Shown piece by piece: positions 21,597 through 30,810 of a DNA stretch of 37,522 nt. A model generated the notes under the pieces. The model was not told the DNA's origin and did not search any database. It worked only from the letters and a program-made list of their open reading frames with translations. Positions within the stretch are counted from its first letter, which is position 1; every line of letters begins with the position of its first letter. This DNA comes from Pseudochelatococcus contaminans (GTDB lineage Bacteria > Pseudomonadota > Alphaproteobacteria > Rhizobiales > Beijerinckiaceae). The stretch spans positions 1-37,522 of the forward strand of contig NZ_JACICC010000017.1 in the NCBI RefSeq assembly GCF_014195635.1, given 5' to 3'. The position numbers and the translations under genes were made by a program.

Positions 21597-24500
21597 ATGG
21601 CAATTACAATTTCAGGCGTGATCGATACCGTGGGCAAAATCGTCGGACGCCTCCAGAATGGCGCAACGACTGACGATACGAGACTGGCGCTCGTCGGCAC
21701 CGGAACGGCAGGCCAAGTCGTGACGATCTATAATGGCGAAACACCACTGGGAACGGTGACAGCGGGTGTTGGCGGTCGCTGGCTGTTCCACACCCCGCTT
21801 TTGGAAGACGGGGAATATCAATTCAAGGCCGGGCAGGGCACGGAAGTCACCGATATCTACACAATCACGGTCATGGCCCCCTACAGCCTGGCGCCGGATA
21901 CACCTGCCTTTCAAGGAAAAACGGTTGGAGGATATTATAATTTGGGCGCCTTCGCAGCCGTGACGAGTGACGGCAAAGTCGTGGCGTGGGGGGATACGAC
22001 TAATGGCGGCGCCGCCCCTGCAGATTTGACGGATGTTGTGCAGGTCTTCTCGGCCCGCGACGCCTTCGCGGCCCTGAAGGAGGACGGCTCTGTCGTGGCG
22101 TGGGGGGATCCGACTAAAGGCGGCGCCGCCCCTGCAGATTTGACGGATGTTGTGCAGGTCTTCTCGACCCGCAACGCCTTCGCAGCCGTGACGAGTGACG
22201 GCAAAGTCGTGGCATGGGGGAATCCGGATTATGGCGGCACCGCCCCTGCAGGTTTGACGGATGTTGTGCAGGTCTTCTCCACCGAGCGCGCCTTCGTGGC
22301 CGTGAAGGAGAACGGATCTGTCGTGGCGTGGGGGAATCCGGATTATGGCGGCACCGCCCCTGCAGGTTTGACGGATGTTGTGCAGGTCTTCTCCACCGAG
22401 TACGCCTTCGTGGCCGTGAAGGAGAACGGATCTGTCGTGGCGTGGGGGAATCCGGATTATGGCGGCACCGCCCGTGCAGGTTTGACGGATGTTGTGCAGG
22501 TCTTCTCGAGCGCCAGCGCTTTTGCGGCCCTGAAGAGGGACGGATCTGTCGTGGCATGGGGAAATCCAACGAATGGCGGCACCACTCCTGCAGGTTTGAC
22601 GGATGTTGTGCAGGTCTTCTCGACCCGCAGCGCTTTTGCGGCCCTGAAGAGGGACGGATCTGTCGTGACATGGGGGAGTCCAACGAATGGCGGCACCGCC
22701 CCTGCAGGTTTGACGAATGTTGTGCAGATCTTCTCGACCCGCGACGCCTTCGTGGCCGTGAAGGAGAACGGATCTGTCGTGGCATGGGGGAATCCAACGA
22801 ATGGCGGCACCACCCCTGCAGGTTTGACGGATGTTGTGCAGGTCTTCTCGACCCGCAGCGCCTTTGCGGCCCTGAAGGAGGACGGATCTGTCGTGACATG
22901 GGGGAATAATAACGGCACCGCCCCTGCAGGTTTGACGAATATTGTGCAGGTCTTCTCGACCGACTCCGCCTTCGCGGCCCTGAAGAATGACGGATCTGTC
23001 GTGGTGTGGGGGGCTGTGGGTGCTGGCGGCGCCGCCCCTACAGGTTTGACAGGGGTGGTTTCGTTTGGAACGCCATATGGCGACACTGTCATGCACAACT
23101 ACTATCCCCCGCCGACGCTTGACACGGCGAACGGGATCACGACCAGCGCGGACGGCAAGTCCATCATCCTCACCTTCAACGAGGATCTGGACAGCGGCAC
23201 AACGTTCGAGCTTGGCGACTTCACCGTGAAGGTCAACGGGCGGACGCTCGGCGCGGACGATTTCGACACCGTTTCCGTGGACGGCAAGACGGTGACGCTC
23301 ACATTCAAGGCCGCCACCGCGGCAATCGCGATCGGCGAGACGGCCGAGATCACATACACTGGCGACGACATCAGGACACAGGCCGGCGGCGTGCTGGCGA
23401 GCGATACGATCAAGGACAAGGCCGTCACGAACGCCAGCACCGTCACCGTGCCAACGCTTGACACGACGGACGGGATCACGACCAGCACGGACGGCAAGTC
23501 CATCACCCTGACCTTCAACGAGGATCTGGACAGCGGCACAACGTTCGAGCTTGGCGACTTCGCCGTGAAGGTCAACGGGCGGACGCTCGGCGCGGACGAT
23601 TTCGACACCGTTTCCGTGGACGGCAAGACGGTGACGCTCACATTCAAGGCCGCCACCGCGGCAATCGCGATCGGCGAAACGGCGGAGATCACATACACTG
23701 GCGACGACATCCGGACACAGGCCGGCGGCGTGCTGGCGAGCGATACGATCAAGGACAAGGCCGTCACGAACGCCAGCACCGTCACCGTGCCGACGCTTGA
23801 CACGACGAACGGGATCACGACCGGCGCGGACGGCAAGTCCATCGTCCTCACCTTCAGCGAGGATCTGGACGAGACCAGTGTTCCGACCGCATCAGACTTC
23901 ACCGTGACAATCACCCGCGCCGACGGCACGGAGCGGATGCTGACAGCGGACGACTTCGCCACCTTTGTCGTTTCCGCAACCGACAAGACGGTGACGCTGA
24001 ACCTCGTCGACGCCGCCGCAATCGCAGTCGGCGAGACGGTGACGATCTCCTATACCGGCAGCACCATCAAGACACCCGGCGGCGGTGTGCTGGCAAACGA
24101 TGCGATCGCGAATATGGAGGCGGCGAACAAGGTGCCGCCGACGCTGGCCGCAACGGACGGGATCACGACCGGCGCGGACGGCAAGTCCATCGTCCTCACC
24201 TTCAACGCGGATCTGGACGAGACCAGTGTTCCGACCGCATCAGACTTCACCGTGACAATCACCCGCGCCGACGGCACGGAGCGGATGCTGACAGCGGACG
24301 ACTTCGCCACCTTTGTCGTTTCCGCAACCGACAAGACGGTGACGCTGAACCTCGTCGACGCCGCCGCAATCGCAGCCGGCGAGACGGTGACGATCTCCTA
24401 TACCGGCAGCACCATCAAGACACCCGGCGGCGGCCTGCTGGCAAACGATGCGATCGCGAATATGGAGGCGGCGAACAAGGTGCCGCCGACGCTGGCCGCA

Positions 24501-27500
24501 ACGGACGGGATCACGACCGGCGCGGACGGCAAGTCCATCATCCTCACCTTCAACGCGGATCTGGACGAGACCAGTGTTCCGACCGCATCAGACTTCACCG
24601 TGACAATCACCCGCGCCGACGGCACGGAGCGGATGCTGACAGCGGACGACTTCGCCACCTTTGTCGTTTCCGCAACCGACAAGACGGTGACGCTGAACCT
24701 CGTCGACGCCGCCGCAATCGCAATCGGCGAGACGGTGACGATCTCCTATACCGGCAGCACCATCAAGACACCCGGCGGCGGTGTGCTGGCAAACGATGCG
24801 ATCGCGAGCGAAACCGTCACGAACAAGGTGTCGCCGACGCTGGCCGCAACGGACGGGATCACGACCGGCGCGGACGGCAAGTCCATCGTCCTCACCTTCA
24901 ACGCGGATCTGGACGAGACCAGTGTTCCGACCGCATCCGACTTCACCGTGACAATCACCCGCGCCGACGGCACGGAGCGGATGCTGACAGCGGACGACTT
25001 CGCCACCTTTGTCGTTTCCGCAACCGACAAGACGGTGACGCTGAACCTCGTCGACGCCGCCGCAATCGCAGCCGGCGAGACGGTGACGATCTCCTATACC
25101 GGCAGCACCATCAAGACATCCGGCGGCGGTGTGCTGGCGAACGATGCGATCGCGAATATGGAGGCGGCGAACAAGGTGCCACCGGCGCTGGCCGCAACGG
25201 ACGGGATCACGACCGGCGCGGACGGCAAGTCCATCATCCTCACCTTCAACGCGGATCTGGACGAGACCAGTGTTCCGACCGCATCAGACTTCACCGTGAC
25301 AATCACCCGCGCCGACGGCACGGAGCGGCCGCTGACAGCGGACGACTTCGCCACCTTTGCCGTTTCCGCAACCGACAAGACGGTGACGCTGAACCTCGTC
25401 GACGCCGCCGCAATCGCAGCCGGCGAGACGGTGACGATCTCCTATACCGGCAGCACCATCAAGACACCCGGCGGCGGTGTGCTGGCAAACGATGCGATCG
25501 CAAATATGGAGGCGGCAAACAAGGTGCCGCCGACGCTTGACACGGCGAACGGGATCACGACCGGCGCGGACGGCAAGTCCATCATCCTCACCTTCAACGC
25601 GGATCTGGACGAGACCAGTGTTCCGACCGCATCAGACTTCACCGTGACAATCACCCGCGCCGACGGCACGGAGCGGATGCTGACAGCGGACGACTTCGCC
25701 ACCTTTGTCGTTTCCGCAACCGACAAGACGGTGACGCTGAACCTCGTCGACGCCGCCGCAATCGCAGCCGGCGAGACGGTGGCGATCTCCTACACAGGCA
25801 GCACCATCAAGACATCCGGCGGCGGTGTGCTGGCGAACGATGCGATCGCGAATATGGAGGCGGCGAACAAGGTGCCGCCGACGCTGGCCGCAACGGACGG
25901 GATCACGACCGGCGCGGACGGCAAGTCCATCGTCCTCACCTTCAACGCGGATCTGGACGAGACCAGTGTTCCGACCGCATCAGACTTCACCGTGACAATC
26001 ACCCGCGCCGACGGCACGGAGCGGATGCTGACAGCGGACGACTTCGCCACCTTTGTCGTTTCCGCAACCGACAAGACGGTGACGCTGAACCTCGTCGACG
26101 CCGCCGCAATCGCAATCGGCGAGACGGTGACGATCTCCTATACCGGCAGCACCATCAAGACACCCGCCGGCGGTGTGCTGGCAAACGATCCGATCGCGAG
26201 CGAAACCGTCACGAACAAGGTGTCGCCGACGCTGGCCGCAACGGACGGGATCACGACCGGCGCGGACGGCAAGTCCATCGTCCTCACCTTCAACGCGGAT
26301 CTGGACGAGACCAGTGTTCCGACCGCATCAGACTTCACCGTGACAATCACCCGCGCCGACGGCACGGAGCGGATGCTGACAGCGGACGACTTCGAGACCC
26401 CTTCCGTGACCGGCAAGACGGTGACGCTGGTTCTGAAGGACACCACGGCGGCAATCGCGAACGGCGAGACGGTGACGATCACCTACACAGGCGACGACAT
26501 CAAGACCCAGAGCGGCGGCGTGCTGGCCGGAACCGCTATCGCGAGCGAGAGCGTTACGAACACCGTGCCGGAAAACAAAGCGCCGACCATCAGCGACGTC
26601 CCCTCCGACACCGCCGGTGTCACTGTGGGCACGCCCGCTGAGCTGGCGAACTTCACCGTCGCAGATGAGAACGACGATGAACTGACCGTCACGCTCACGC
26701 CCGCCAACGGCACCATCGAGGGCCTGACCGAGAATGGCTCCAGCGTCACCAAATCCGGCGACGTCTACACGCTCACCGGCACGGCCGCTGCCATCAACAC
26801 GCTGCTGGAAGCGCTGACCTTCACCGCCACAGCGGCAGGCCCAGCCTCCATCGCCATCAAGGTGAACGACGGAAAGGCAGACGTCGAGGCCACATACAAC
26901 TTCAACGCCGCAGAGCAGGCGCCGGAAAACAAAGCGCCGACCATCAGCGACGTCCCCGCCGACACCGCCGGTGTCACTGTGGGCACGCCCGCTGAGCTGG
27001 CAAACTTCACCGTCACAGACGAGAACGACGATCAACTGACCGTCACGCTCACGCCCACCAACGGCACCATTCAGGGCCTGACCGAGAATGGCTCCAGCGT
27101 CACCAAAAACGGCGACGTCTACACGCTCACCGGCACGGCCACTGCCATCAACACGCTGCTGGAAGCGCTGACCTTCACCGCCACAGCGGCAGGTGCGGCC
27201 TCCATCGCCATCAAGGTGAGCGACGGAAAGGCACCAGACGTCGAGGCCACATACAGCTTCAACGCCACAACCAGCGGCGGAGGAAACAACGACGGCGAAA
27301 ACAAAGCGCCGACCATCAGCGACGTCCCTGCCGACGCCGCCAATGTCACTGTGGGCACGGCCGCTGAACTCGCGAACTTCACCGTCGCAGACGAGAACGA
27401 CGATCAACTGACGGTGACGCTGACGCCGACCAACGGCACCATTCAGGGCCTGACCGAGAATGGCTCCAGCATCACCAAAAACGGCGACGTCTACACGCTC

Positions 27501-29396
27501 ACCGGCACGGCCACTGCCATCAACACGCTGCTGGAAGCGCTGACCTTCACCGCCACAGCGGCAGGTGCGGCCTCCATCGCCATCAAGGTGAACGACGGAA
27601 AGGCATCAGACGTCGACGCCACATACAGCTTCAACGCCACAACCAGCGGCGGAGGAAACAACGACGGCGGAAACAACGACGGCGAAAACAAAGCGCCGAC
27701 CATCAGCGACGTCCCCTCCGACACCGCCGGTGTCACTGTGGGCACGGCCGCTGAGCTGGCGAACTTCACCGTCGCAGACGAGAACAACGATCAACTGACC
27801 GTCACGCTCACGCCCACCAACGGTACCATCGAGGGCCTGACCGAGAATGGCTCCAGCATCACCAAAAACGGCGACGTCTACACGCTCACCGGCACGGCCG
27901 CTGCCATCAACACGCTGCTGGAAGCGCTGACCTTCACCGCCGCGGCGGCAGGTCCAGCCTCCATCGCCATCAAGGTGAGCGACGGAACGGCACCAGACGT
28001 CGACGCCACATACAGCTTCAACGCCACAACCAGCGGCGGAGGAAACAACGACGGCGAAAACAAAGCGCCGACCATCAGCGACGTCCCTGCCAACACCGCC
28101 AGTGTCACTGTGGGCACGGCCGCTGAGCTGGCGAACTTCACCGTCGCAGACGAGAACGACGATGAACTGACCGTCACGCTGACGCCCACCAACGGCGCCA
28201 TTCAGGGCCTGACCGAGAATGGCTCCAGCATTACCAAAAACGGCGACGTCTACACGCTCACCGGCACGGCCGCTGCCATCAACACGCTGCTGGAAGCGCT
28301 GACCTTCACCGCCACAGCGGCAGGCCCAGCCTCCATCGCCATCAAGGTGAGCGACGGAAAGGCATCAGACGTCGAGGCCACATACAGCTTCAACGCCACA
28401 ACCAGCGGCGGAGGAAACAACGGCGATGGCGGAAACAACGGCGACGGTGGTGATACTGGCGCCACTGGTGAGCCGGGTTCTGACAACAAGCACGATGTAT
28501 TCATTGCGCCTGCAGGGGATACGGCCAAGGTGCTGCTCAGGAACCTTGCCGATTATGCCCTCGAGCACAAGGGCGGCCACATCAGCATCAGCGAGAGTGG
28601 CGCGGTTGCCGACAGCCTCGTCGGGTTCACGAAGCTCGTATTCAAGGACGGCACAATCGACCTGACCTCGCACTCCGGGTTGTTCGATCCGCTGTACTAC
28701 GCTCTGAACAACCTTGACGTCTTCAGGGCCGGGATCGGCTCTTCCGAGCACTATCAACAATTTGGCGCGCGGGAAGGCCGCGATCCCAACGCCTTCTTCA
28801 ATGTCAGTGCTTATCTGGCGGCAAACAAGGATGTTGCAGCGGCCGGGGTTGATGCGGTTCAGCACTTTATCCAGCATGGAGCAACCGAGGGCCGCGATAC
28901 CTCTATCCACTTCGACGTGCGCCTGTATCTGCAGAACAACCCGGATGTCGCGGCGGCTGGCGTGAATGCGCTTGAGCACTATATGGACTATGGTCGCGCT
29001 GAAGGTCGCAAGGTGTATAAGGCAATCAGCGAGAACATCTTTGCCGACAGCTTCGACGAGACGTATTATCTCCTCGCCAATGAAGACGTCGCTGCGGCTG
29101 GTGTGGATGCCCGGGAGCACTTTACCGAGTATGGCTTCAAGGAGGGCCGCGCCGCTAACAGCTTGTTTGATCCGCACGGTTATCTGTCCGCAAACGCGGA
29201 TGTTGCGGCTGCGGGCGTTGATCCGCTGGAGCACTACAATACATATGGTTGGCGCGAGGGTCGGGCGGCATCGTCCGAGTTCAACACGCTGGCCTATCTT
29301 GCGGAGAATCCGGACGTTGCCGCCGCAGGTGTCAACCCGCTGACGCATTACCTGCAGTACGGCGTCTACGAGGGTCGCCAGATCGAGGAGGCGTAA
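21597..29396 (+). CDS. Giant secreted/surface repeat protein (RCC1-like, SwmB-like, cadherin-like and NPDVAAAG-type domains)
   Basis: The product is 2599 residues. Residues 1-~105 are an Ig-like head (NGATTDDTRLALVGTGTAGQ). Ten RCC1-like 38-residue units follow (from 119; FAALKEDGSVVAWG pattern, FS end), then ten SwmB-like Ig domains of 113-116 residues (from about 507; TLTFNEDLDSGTTF, GETVTISYTG). Next come five cadherin-like domains (NKAPTISDVP ... ISIKV-type strands) joined by TSGGGNNDG linkers, and six C-terminal repeats (from 2363) of the type YLAENPDVAAAGVNPLTHY followed by GVYEGR. There is no Sec signal and no membrane anchor, which suggests type I secretion, although no RTX nonapeptides or exporter genes are seen. 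Likely an adhesin or biofilm matrix protein; function unproven. Start: AAAGGA 8 bp before the ATG. Confidence 0.88.
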   Translation: MAITISGVIDTVGKIVGRLQNGATTDDTRLALVGTGTAGQVVTIYNGETPLGTVTAGVGGRWLFHTPLLEDGEYQFKAGQGTEVTDIYTITVMAPYSLAPDTPAFQGKTVGGYYNLGAFAAVTSDGKVVAWGDTTNGGAAPADLTDVVQVFSARDAFAALKEDGSVVAWGDPTKGGAAPADLTDVVQVFSTRNAFAAVTSDGKVVAWGNPDYGGTAPAGLTDVVQVFSTERAFVAVKENGSVVAWGNPDYGGTAPAGLTDVVQVFSTEYAFVAVKENGSVVAWGNPDYGGTARAGLTDVVQVFSSASAFAALKRDGSVVAWGNPTNGGTTPAGLTDVVQVFSTRSAFAALKRDGSVVTWGSPTNGGTAPAGLTNVVQIFSTRDAFVAVKENGSVVAWGNPTNGGTTPAGLTDVVQVFSTRSAFAALKEDGSVVTWGNNNGTAPAGLTNIVQVFSTDSAFAALKNDGSVVVWGAVGAGGAAPTGLTGVVSFGTPYGDTVMHNYYPPPTLDTANGITTSADGKSIILTFNEDLDSGTTFELGDFTVKVNGRTLGADDFDTVSVDGKTVTLTFKAATAAIAIGETAEITYTGDDIRTQAGGVLASDTIKDKAVTNASTVTVPTLDTTDGITTSTDGKSITLTFNEDLDSGTTFELGDFAVKVNGRTLGADDFDTVSVDGKTVTLTFKAATAAIAIGETAEITYTGDDIRTQAGGVLASDTIKDKAVTNASTVTVPTLDTTNGITTGADGKSIVLTFSEDLDETSVPTASDFTVTITRADGTERMLTADDFATFVVSATDKTVTLNLVDAAAIAVGETVTISYTGSTIKTPGGGVLANDAIANMEAANKVPPTLAATDGITTGADGKSIVLTFNADLDETSVPTASDFTVTITRADGTERMLTADDFATFVVSATDKTVTLNLVDAAAIAAGETVTISYTGSTIKTPGGGLLANDAIANMEAANKVPPTLAATDGITTGADGKSIILTFNADLDETSVPTASDFTVTITRADGTERMLTADDFATFVVSATDKTVTLNLVDAAAIAIGETVTISYTGSTIKTPGGGVLANDAIASETVTNKVSPTLAATDGITTGADGKSIVLTFNADLDETSVPTASDFTVTITRADGTERMLTADDFATFVVSATDKTVTLNLVDAAAIAAGETVTISYTGSTIKTSGGGVLANDAIANMEAANKVPPALAATDGITTGADGKSIILTFNADLDETSVPTASDFTVTITRADGTERPLTADDFATFAVSATDKTVTLNLVDAAAIAAGETVTISYTGSTIKTPGGGVLANDAIANMEAANKVPPTLDTANGITTGADGKSIILTFNADLDETSVPTASDFTVTITRADGTERMLTADDFATFVVSATDKTVTLNLVDAAAIAAGETVAISYTGSTIKTSGGGVLANDAIANMEAANKVPPTLAATDGITTGADGKSIVLTFNADLDETSVPTASDFTVTITRADGTERMLTADDFATFVVSATDKTVTLNLVDAAAIAIGETVTISYTGSTIKTPAGGVLANDPIASETVTNKVSPTLAATDGITTGADGKSIVLTFNADLDETSVPTASDFTVTITRADGTERMLTADDFETPSVTGKTVTLVLKDTTAAIANGETVTITYTGDDIKTQSGGVLAGTAIASESVTNTVPENKAPTISDVPSDTAGVTVGTPAELANFTVADENDDELTVTLTPANGTIEGLTENGSSVTKSGDVYTLTGTAAAINTLLEALTFTATAAGPASIAIKVNDGKADVEATYNFNAAEQAPENKAPTISDVPADTAGVTVGTPAELANFTVTDENDDQLTVTLTPTNGTIQGLTENGSSVTKNGDVYTLTGTATAINTLLEALTFTATAAGAASIAIKVSDGKAPDVEATYSFNATTSGGGNNDGENKAPTISDVPADAANVTVGTAAELANFTVADENDDQLTVTLTPTNGTIQGLTENGSSITKNGDVYTLTGTATAINTLLEALTFTATAAGAASIAIKVNDGKASDVDATYSFNATTSGGGNNDGGNNDGENKAPTISDVPSDTAGVTVGTAAELANFTVADENNDQLTVTLTPTNGTIEGLTENGSSITKNGDVYTLTGTAAAINTLLEALTFTAAAAGPASIAIKVSDGTAPDVDATYSFNATTSGGGNNDGENKAPTISDVPANTASVTVGTAAELANFTVADENDDELTVTLTPTNGAIQGLTENGSSITKNGDVYTLTGTAAAINTLLEALTFTATAAGPASIAIKVSDGKASDVEATYSFNATTSGGGNNGDGGNNGDGGDTGATGEPGSDNKHDVFIAPAGDTAKVLLRNLADYALEHKGGHISISESGAVADSLVGFTKLVFKDGTIDLTSHSGLFDPLYYALNNLDVFRAGIGSSEHYQQFGAREGRDPNAFFNVSAYLAANKDVAAAGVDAVQHFIQHGATEGRDTSIHFDVRLYLQNNPDVAAAGVNALEHYMDYGRAEGRKVYKAISENIFADSFDETYYLLANEDVAAAGVDAREHFTEYGFKEGRAANSLFDPHGYLSANADVAAAGVDPLEHYNTYGWREGRAASSEFNTLAYLAENPDVAAAGVNPLTHYLQYGVYEGRQIEEA
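21951..23090 (+). repeat. Ten tandem 114-bp units encoding RCC1-like blades
   Basis: Units begin at 21951, 22065, 22179, 22293, 22407, 22521, 22635, 22749, 22863 and 22971. The period is exactly 114 bp except the ninth (108 bp). Each encodes F(A/V)A(L/V)xxDGxVVAWG, then APAGLTDVVQVFS. Units 3-5 are nearly identical at DNA level. Confidence 0.93.
23115..26571 (+). repeat. Ten tandem 339/348-bp units encoding SwmB-like Ig domains
   Basis: Units begin at 23115, 23454 (type A, 113 residues), 23793, 24141, 24489, 24837, 25185, 25533, 25881 (type B, 116 residues, near-identical DNA) and 26229. The last unit is a mosaic: type B up to ADDF and then a type A-like continuation (ETPSVTGKTVTLVLKD, ITYTGDDIKTQSGG). 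Confidence 0.93.
26574..28404 (+). repeat. Five tandem cadherin-like units of 354-387 bp
   Basis: Units start at NKAPTISDVP at 26574, 26928, 27300, 27687 and 28059. Length differences come from the Gly/Asn linkers (SGGGNNDG, repeated once more in the third). Each carries LANFTVADENDDxLTVTLTP and ALTFTATAAGPASIAIKV. Confidence 0.9.
28683..29393 (+). repeat. Six C-terminal 37-47-residue repeats (YLxxNPDVAAAG type)
   Basis: Each unit follows FDxxYYLxxNxDVAAAGVxxLEHY then GxxEGR, the sixth ending at the protein C-terminus. At DNA level they are clearly diverged, unlike the upstream arrays, so they are older. They are probably a cell-surface or secretion-related C-terminal module. Confidence 0.85.
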
Positions 29397-29488
29397 GCCT
29401 CCGATACAGAAGACTACGCGAACTGCCGTGGGTGCTGAAGTTGATATGCGCCTCACCCGCAGCAGTTGGCGCCCGGGTTTCAACCAGG

Positions 29489-29515
29489 AAGGGGCGGGCC
29501 AATGGCCCGCCCCTT
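29489..29515. terminator. Strong hairpin terminator between the giant gene and the LLM monooxygenase
   Basis: AAGGGGCGGGCC (29489-29500), AAT loop, GGCCCGCCCCTT (29504-29515): a perfect 12-bp stem with a triloop between convergent genes. The U-tract is short, yet stem stability is very high. Confidence 0.8.
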
Positions 29516-29610
29516 CTCATTACTGGCACGTACAAGCCTCTTCCGGTGACGGAAGACACAGTTTCCTTCCCGATGATAAGAAAGGCGCATGCACGGCGCA
29601 TCTCTCAGTT

Positions 29611-30675
29611 TCACAGCAATGGCAGCAACTGCTGGCCCTGACGCCTGATTTCCGAAAGATAGGGCGTATCGGAAAGCACGAAATGCGTGATGCCCAAGTC
29701 GCGGTATTTCTTGAGGGAACGCGCGACATCTTCCGCCGAGCCCACGAGCCAAGTGGTGCCGGCACCGCCGCCGCCATATCTGCCGGGGGTCGTATAGAGG
29801 TTGTCGTCCAGAACCTCGCCGCGCCCATAAAGATCGAGCAGTCGCTGCTGGCCGACGGAGACTTCTTCCTTGTGGTCGTGCCATCCCGCGCCGGATGTCT
29901 TCGCCAGTTCGGCGACCTTCGCCTGCGCATCGGCCCACGCCTGCTCGGTGGTGTCGCGTACCAGAGTGGTCACCCGCAATCCGAACTCAAGCGGCGGCAA
30001 ATCGCGGTCAAGATCGCGCGACAACTGTTTCAGACGCTCGATCCGCACCCGGATGCCCTCAAGCGGCTCGCCCCAGAACAATTGCACATCCGCGTCGGTG
30101 GCGGCCACACGCTCGGCAGCCTCGGAAGCGCCGCCGAAATAAAGCTTGGGATGGCGGCGCTCCCCGCGCGGCTGGATGCGCGGCTCCACCGTTGAACCCG
30201 CAACGCGGAAATGCTCGCCTTCATAAGTGACGCTTTCTTCCGTCCACAACCGCCGCACCAGCCGGAGGAACTCGCGCGTGCGATCATATCGATGGTCCTG
30301 ATCGCCCTCGCTATCGCCATATGCAGCGAGGTTGTCCTTGCCCGAGACGATGTTGATCCGCACGCGCCCGCCCGTCAGATGATCCAGAGTCGCAACGGCG
30401 GAAGCCAGATGCGCCGGACGCCAGTAACCGGGGCGGATTGCGATCAACGGCTCGAACGTCGTCGTTCTGGCAGCAAGCGCGGTGGCAAGGGTGAACGTAT
30501 CGGGCCGGCCCCAGCCGGTGCCGATGAGCGCGCCCTTCCAGCCATTGTCCTCCAGCGCCCTGGCGTGCTCGGTCAGCCGGTCGAGGCTGTTATGGTTGTC
30601 GACGGTCGGATCGCCGCGATGACCCGGATTGACCTGATTGGGAATGTACCAAAGAAACTCCGACGTGCTGCTCAT
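29611..30675 (-). CDS. SsuD-like FMN-dependent alkanesulfonate monooxygenase (LLM class)
   Basis: This 354-residue luciferase-like TIM-barrel flavoprotein is of the SsuD group. SsuD cleaves alkanesulfonates with FMNH2 and oxygen to release sulfite and an aldehyde. Typical segments: FLWYIPNQVNPGHRGD, LEDNGWKGALIGTGWGRPDTF, LIAIRPGYWRPAHLASAVAT, GGRVRINIVSGKDNLAAYGD, FYGGASEAAERVA-like segment (LYFGGASEAAERVAATDADV), GRYGGGGAGTTWLVGSAEDVARS and GITHFVLSDTPYLSE. It needs a separate flavin reductase, not found here. It lies 135 bp downstream of an NtaA-like monooxygenase on the same strand, so it is likely cotranscribed. The substrate could be another sulfonate or a related xenobiotic. Confidence 0.85.
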   Translation of the reverse strand: MSSTSEFLWYIPNQVNPGHRGDPTVDNHNSLDRLTEHARALEDNGWKGALIGTGWGRPDTFTLATALAARTTTFEPLIAIRPGYWRPAHLASAVATLDHLTGGRVRINIVSGKDNLAAYGDSEGDQDHRYDRTREFLRLVRRLWTEESVTYEGEHFRVAGSTVEPRIQPRGERRHPKLYFGGASEAAERVAATDADVQLFWGEPLEGIRVRIERLKQLSRDLDRDLPPLEFGLRVTTLVRDTTEQAWADAQAKVAELAKTSGAGWHDHKEEVSVGQQRLLDLYGRGEVLDDNLYTTPGRYGGGGAGTTWLVGSAEDVARSLKKYRDLGITHFVLSDTPYLSEIRRQGQQLLPLL

Positions 30676-30810
30676 GCGCTGATCCTGAATCTATGAACAA
30701 CACTTCCCGGCGATAAGCTCCCGCCTGCTGCCGGAAAGCGCTTGCAATCGCAAACAAAGGCTGCCGCCGCATTTCAAACGGACGGGGCAGCAGCCTCTTG
30801 TTCCGAAAAG

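Noticed and set aside
21951-26571. Regular repeats resembling a CRISPR or satellite array
   Set aside because: Units are contiguous, long (114 and 339-348 bp), lack unique spacers and keep one open reading frame, so they are protein-coding domain repeats.
21612-28528. Many repetitive minus-strand frames (including a 494-codon one and a series of 94-codon ones) opposite the giant gene
   Set aside because: They recur at the same 114/348-bp period because the coding DNA is repeated; they have no ribosome sites and are antisense shadows.
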